Shown piece after piece: positions 63,963 through 64,000 of a stretch of 64,000 nucleotides of DNA. Below the pieces are notes generated by a model. That model ran no database searches. It worked only from the letters and a program-made list of their open reading frames with translations, and was not told where the DNA came from. A program made the position numbers and the translations under genes. The DNA is from Campylobacter massiliensis (GTDB taxonomy: Bacteria > Campylobacterota > Campylobacteria > Campylobacterales > Campylobacteraceae): positions 248,001 through 312,000 of the forward strand of contig NZ_JACLZK010000001.1 of assembly GCF_014253065.1 (NCBI RefSeq), given 5' to 3'. How positions within the stretch are numbered: the first letter of the stretch is position 1; every line of letters starts with the position of its first letter.

Positions 63963-64000
63963 ATGCAAAATAGAAGAGAGGCTTTAAAATTTGGGTTAAA
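63963..64000 (+). CDS. napG: NapG ferredoxin-type protein, first codons only
   Basis: Starts 2 nt after napA and reads MQNRREALKFGL, a twin-arginine signal of NapG type, before the window ends. NapG passes electrons from quinol with NapH to Nap. The assignment rests on the signal and the gene order. Confidence 0.75.
   Translation, partial: MQNRREALKFGL

Overview
The window reads as a chromosome segment of a Campylobacter, most likely from the showae/rectus/curvus/concisus side of the genus (inference). The evidence is a tmRNA tag ANNVNYAPAYAKAA of Campylobacter type, a FlgS-like flagellar sensor kinase next to the same two neighbours as in C. jejuni, a napA-napG start with the epsilonproteobacterial gene order, an frdCAB operon, many Sel1-repeat secreted proteins, and very heavy use of AAATTT (usually as TCAAATTTGAC) both between and inside genes. 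Genes are densely packed on both strands. No prophage, insertion sequence, CRISPR array or rRNA operon was seen.

Layout. 1-8 kb: a SelW-like selenoprotein running off the left edge (in-frame UGA), a DJ-1 family protein, an RRM protein, a GluQ-like synthetase with a large insert, an AT-rich membrane protein, and an unusually long dnaE. 8.2-11.3 kb: an ABC importer operon headed by a small protein that keeps the H-cluster cysteine motifs of [FeFe]-hydrogenases. 11.4-16.7 kb: a Sel1 protein, three oxidoreductases, an orphan secreted protein flanked by a 35-bp direct repeat, and a nicotinamidase-like hydrolase. 16.8-20.7 kb: flgS, a nuclease-like gene, a class V aminotransferase and a Sel1-like protein. 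20.7-28.8 kb: two related membrane proteins in a motif-dense stretch, an NAD(P)H oxidoreductase, thiD-thiE, and an amino-acid ABC transporter with two binding proteins. 28.9-34.1 kb: putP, a DUF2130 protein, a 0.9-kb gene-free region of small structured repeats, CbrC and SseB family genes and a CAU tRNA.

34.2-43.9 kb: pncB, pepE, a DcuC-family carrier, a Sel1 protein, pepT, a frameshifted DUF6882-like gene, a DctA-type carrier, cyclophilin and yebC. 44-52 kb: an acetyltransferase, copper chaperone and CopA in overlapping frames, a probable TorD-type chaperone, lgt and frdCAB. 52-64 kb: tmRNA, an HPt protein, panB, a Sel1 protein, ruvB, a lipoprotein, an AI-2E family permease, an OprD-like porin, a ClbS/DfsB protein and napA with the first codons of napG.

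Together the genes suggest an anaerobic or microaerobic amino-acid and peptide user. Peptidases E and T, PutP and the amino-acid ABC system supply amino acids, DcuC and DctA exchange C4-dicarboxylates, and fumarate reductase and Nap provide terminal electron acceptors. The observations most worth following are the miniature H-cluster-like protein with its importer, the tandem duplication inside DnaE, the UGA-containing SelW-like gene, the AAATTT motif (an instance of the RAATTY site tied to DNA uptake in C. jejuni), and the repeat mosaic at 31.9-32.4 kb.
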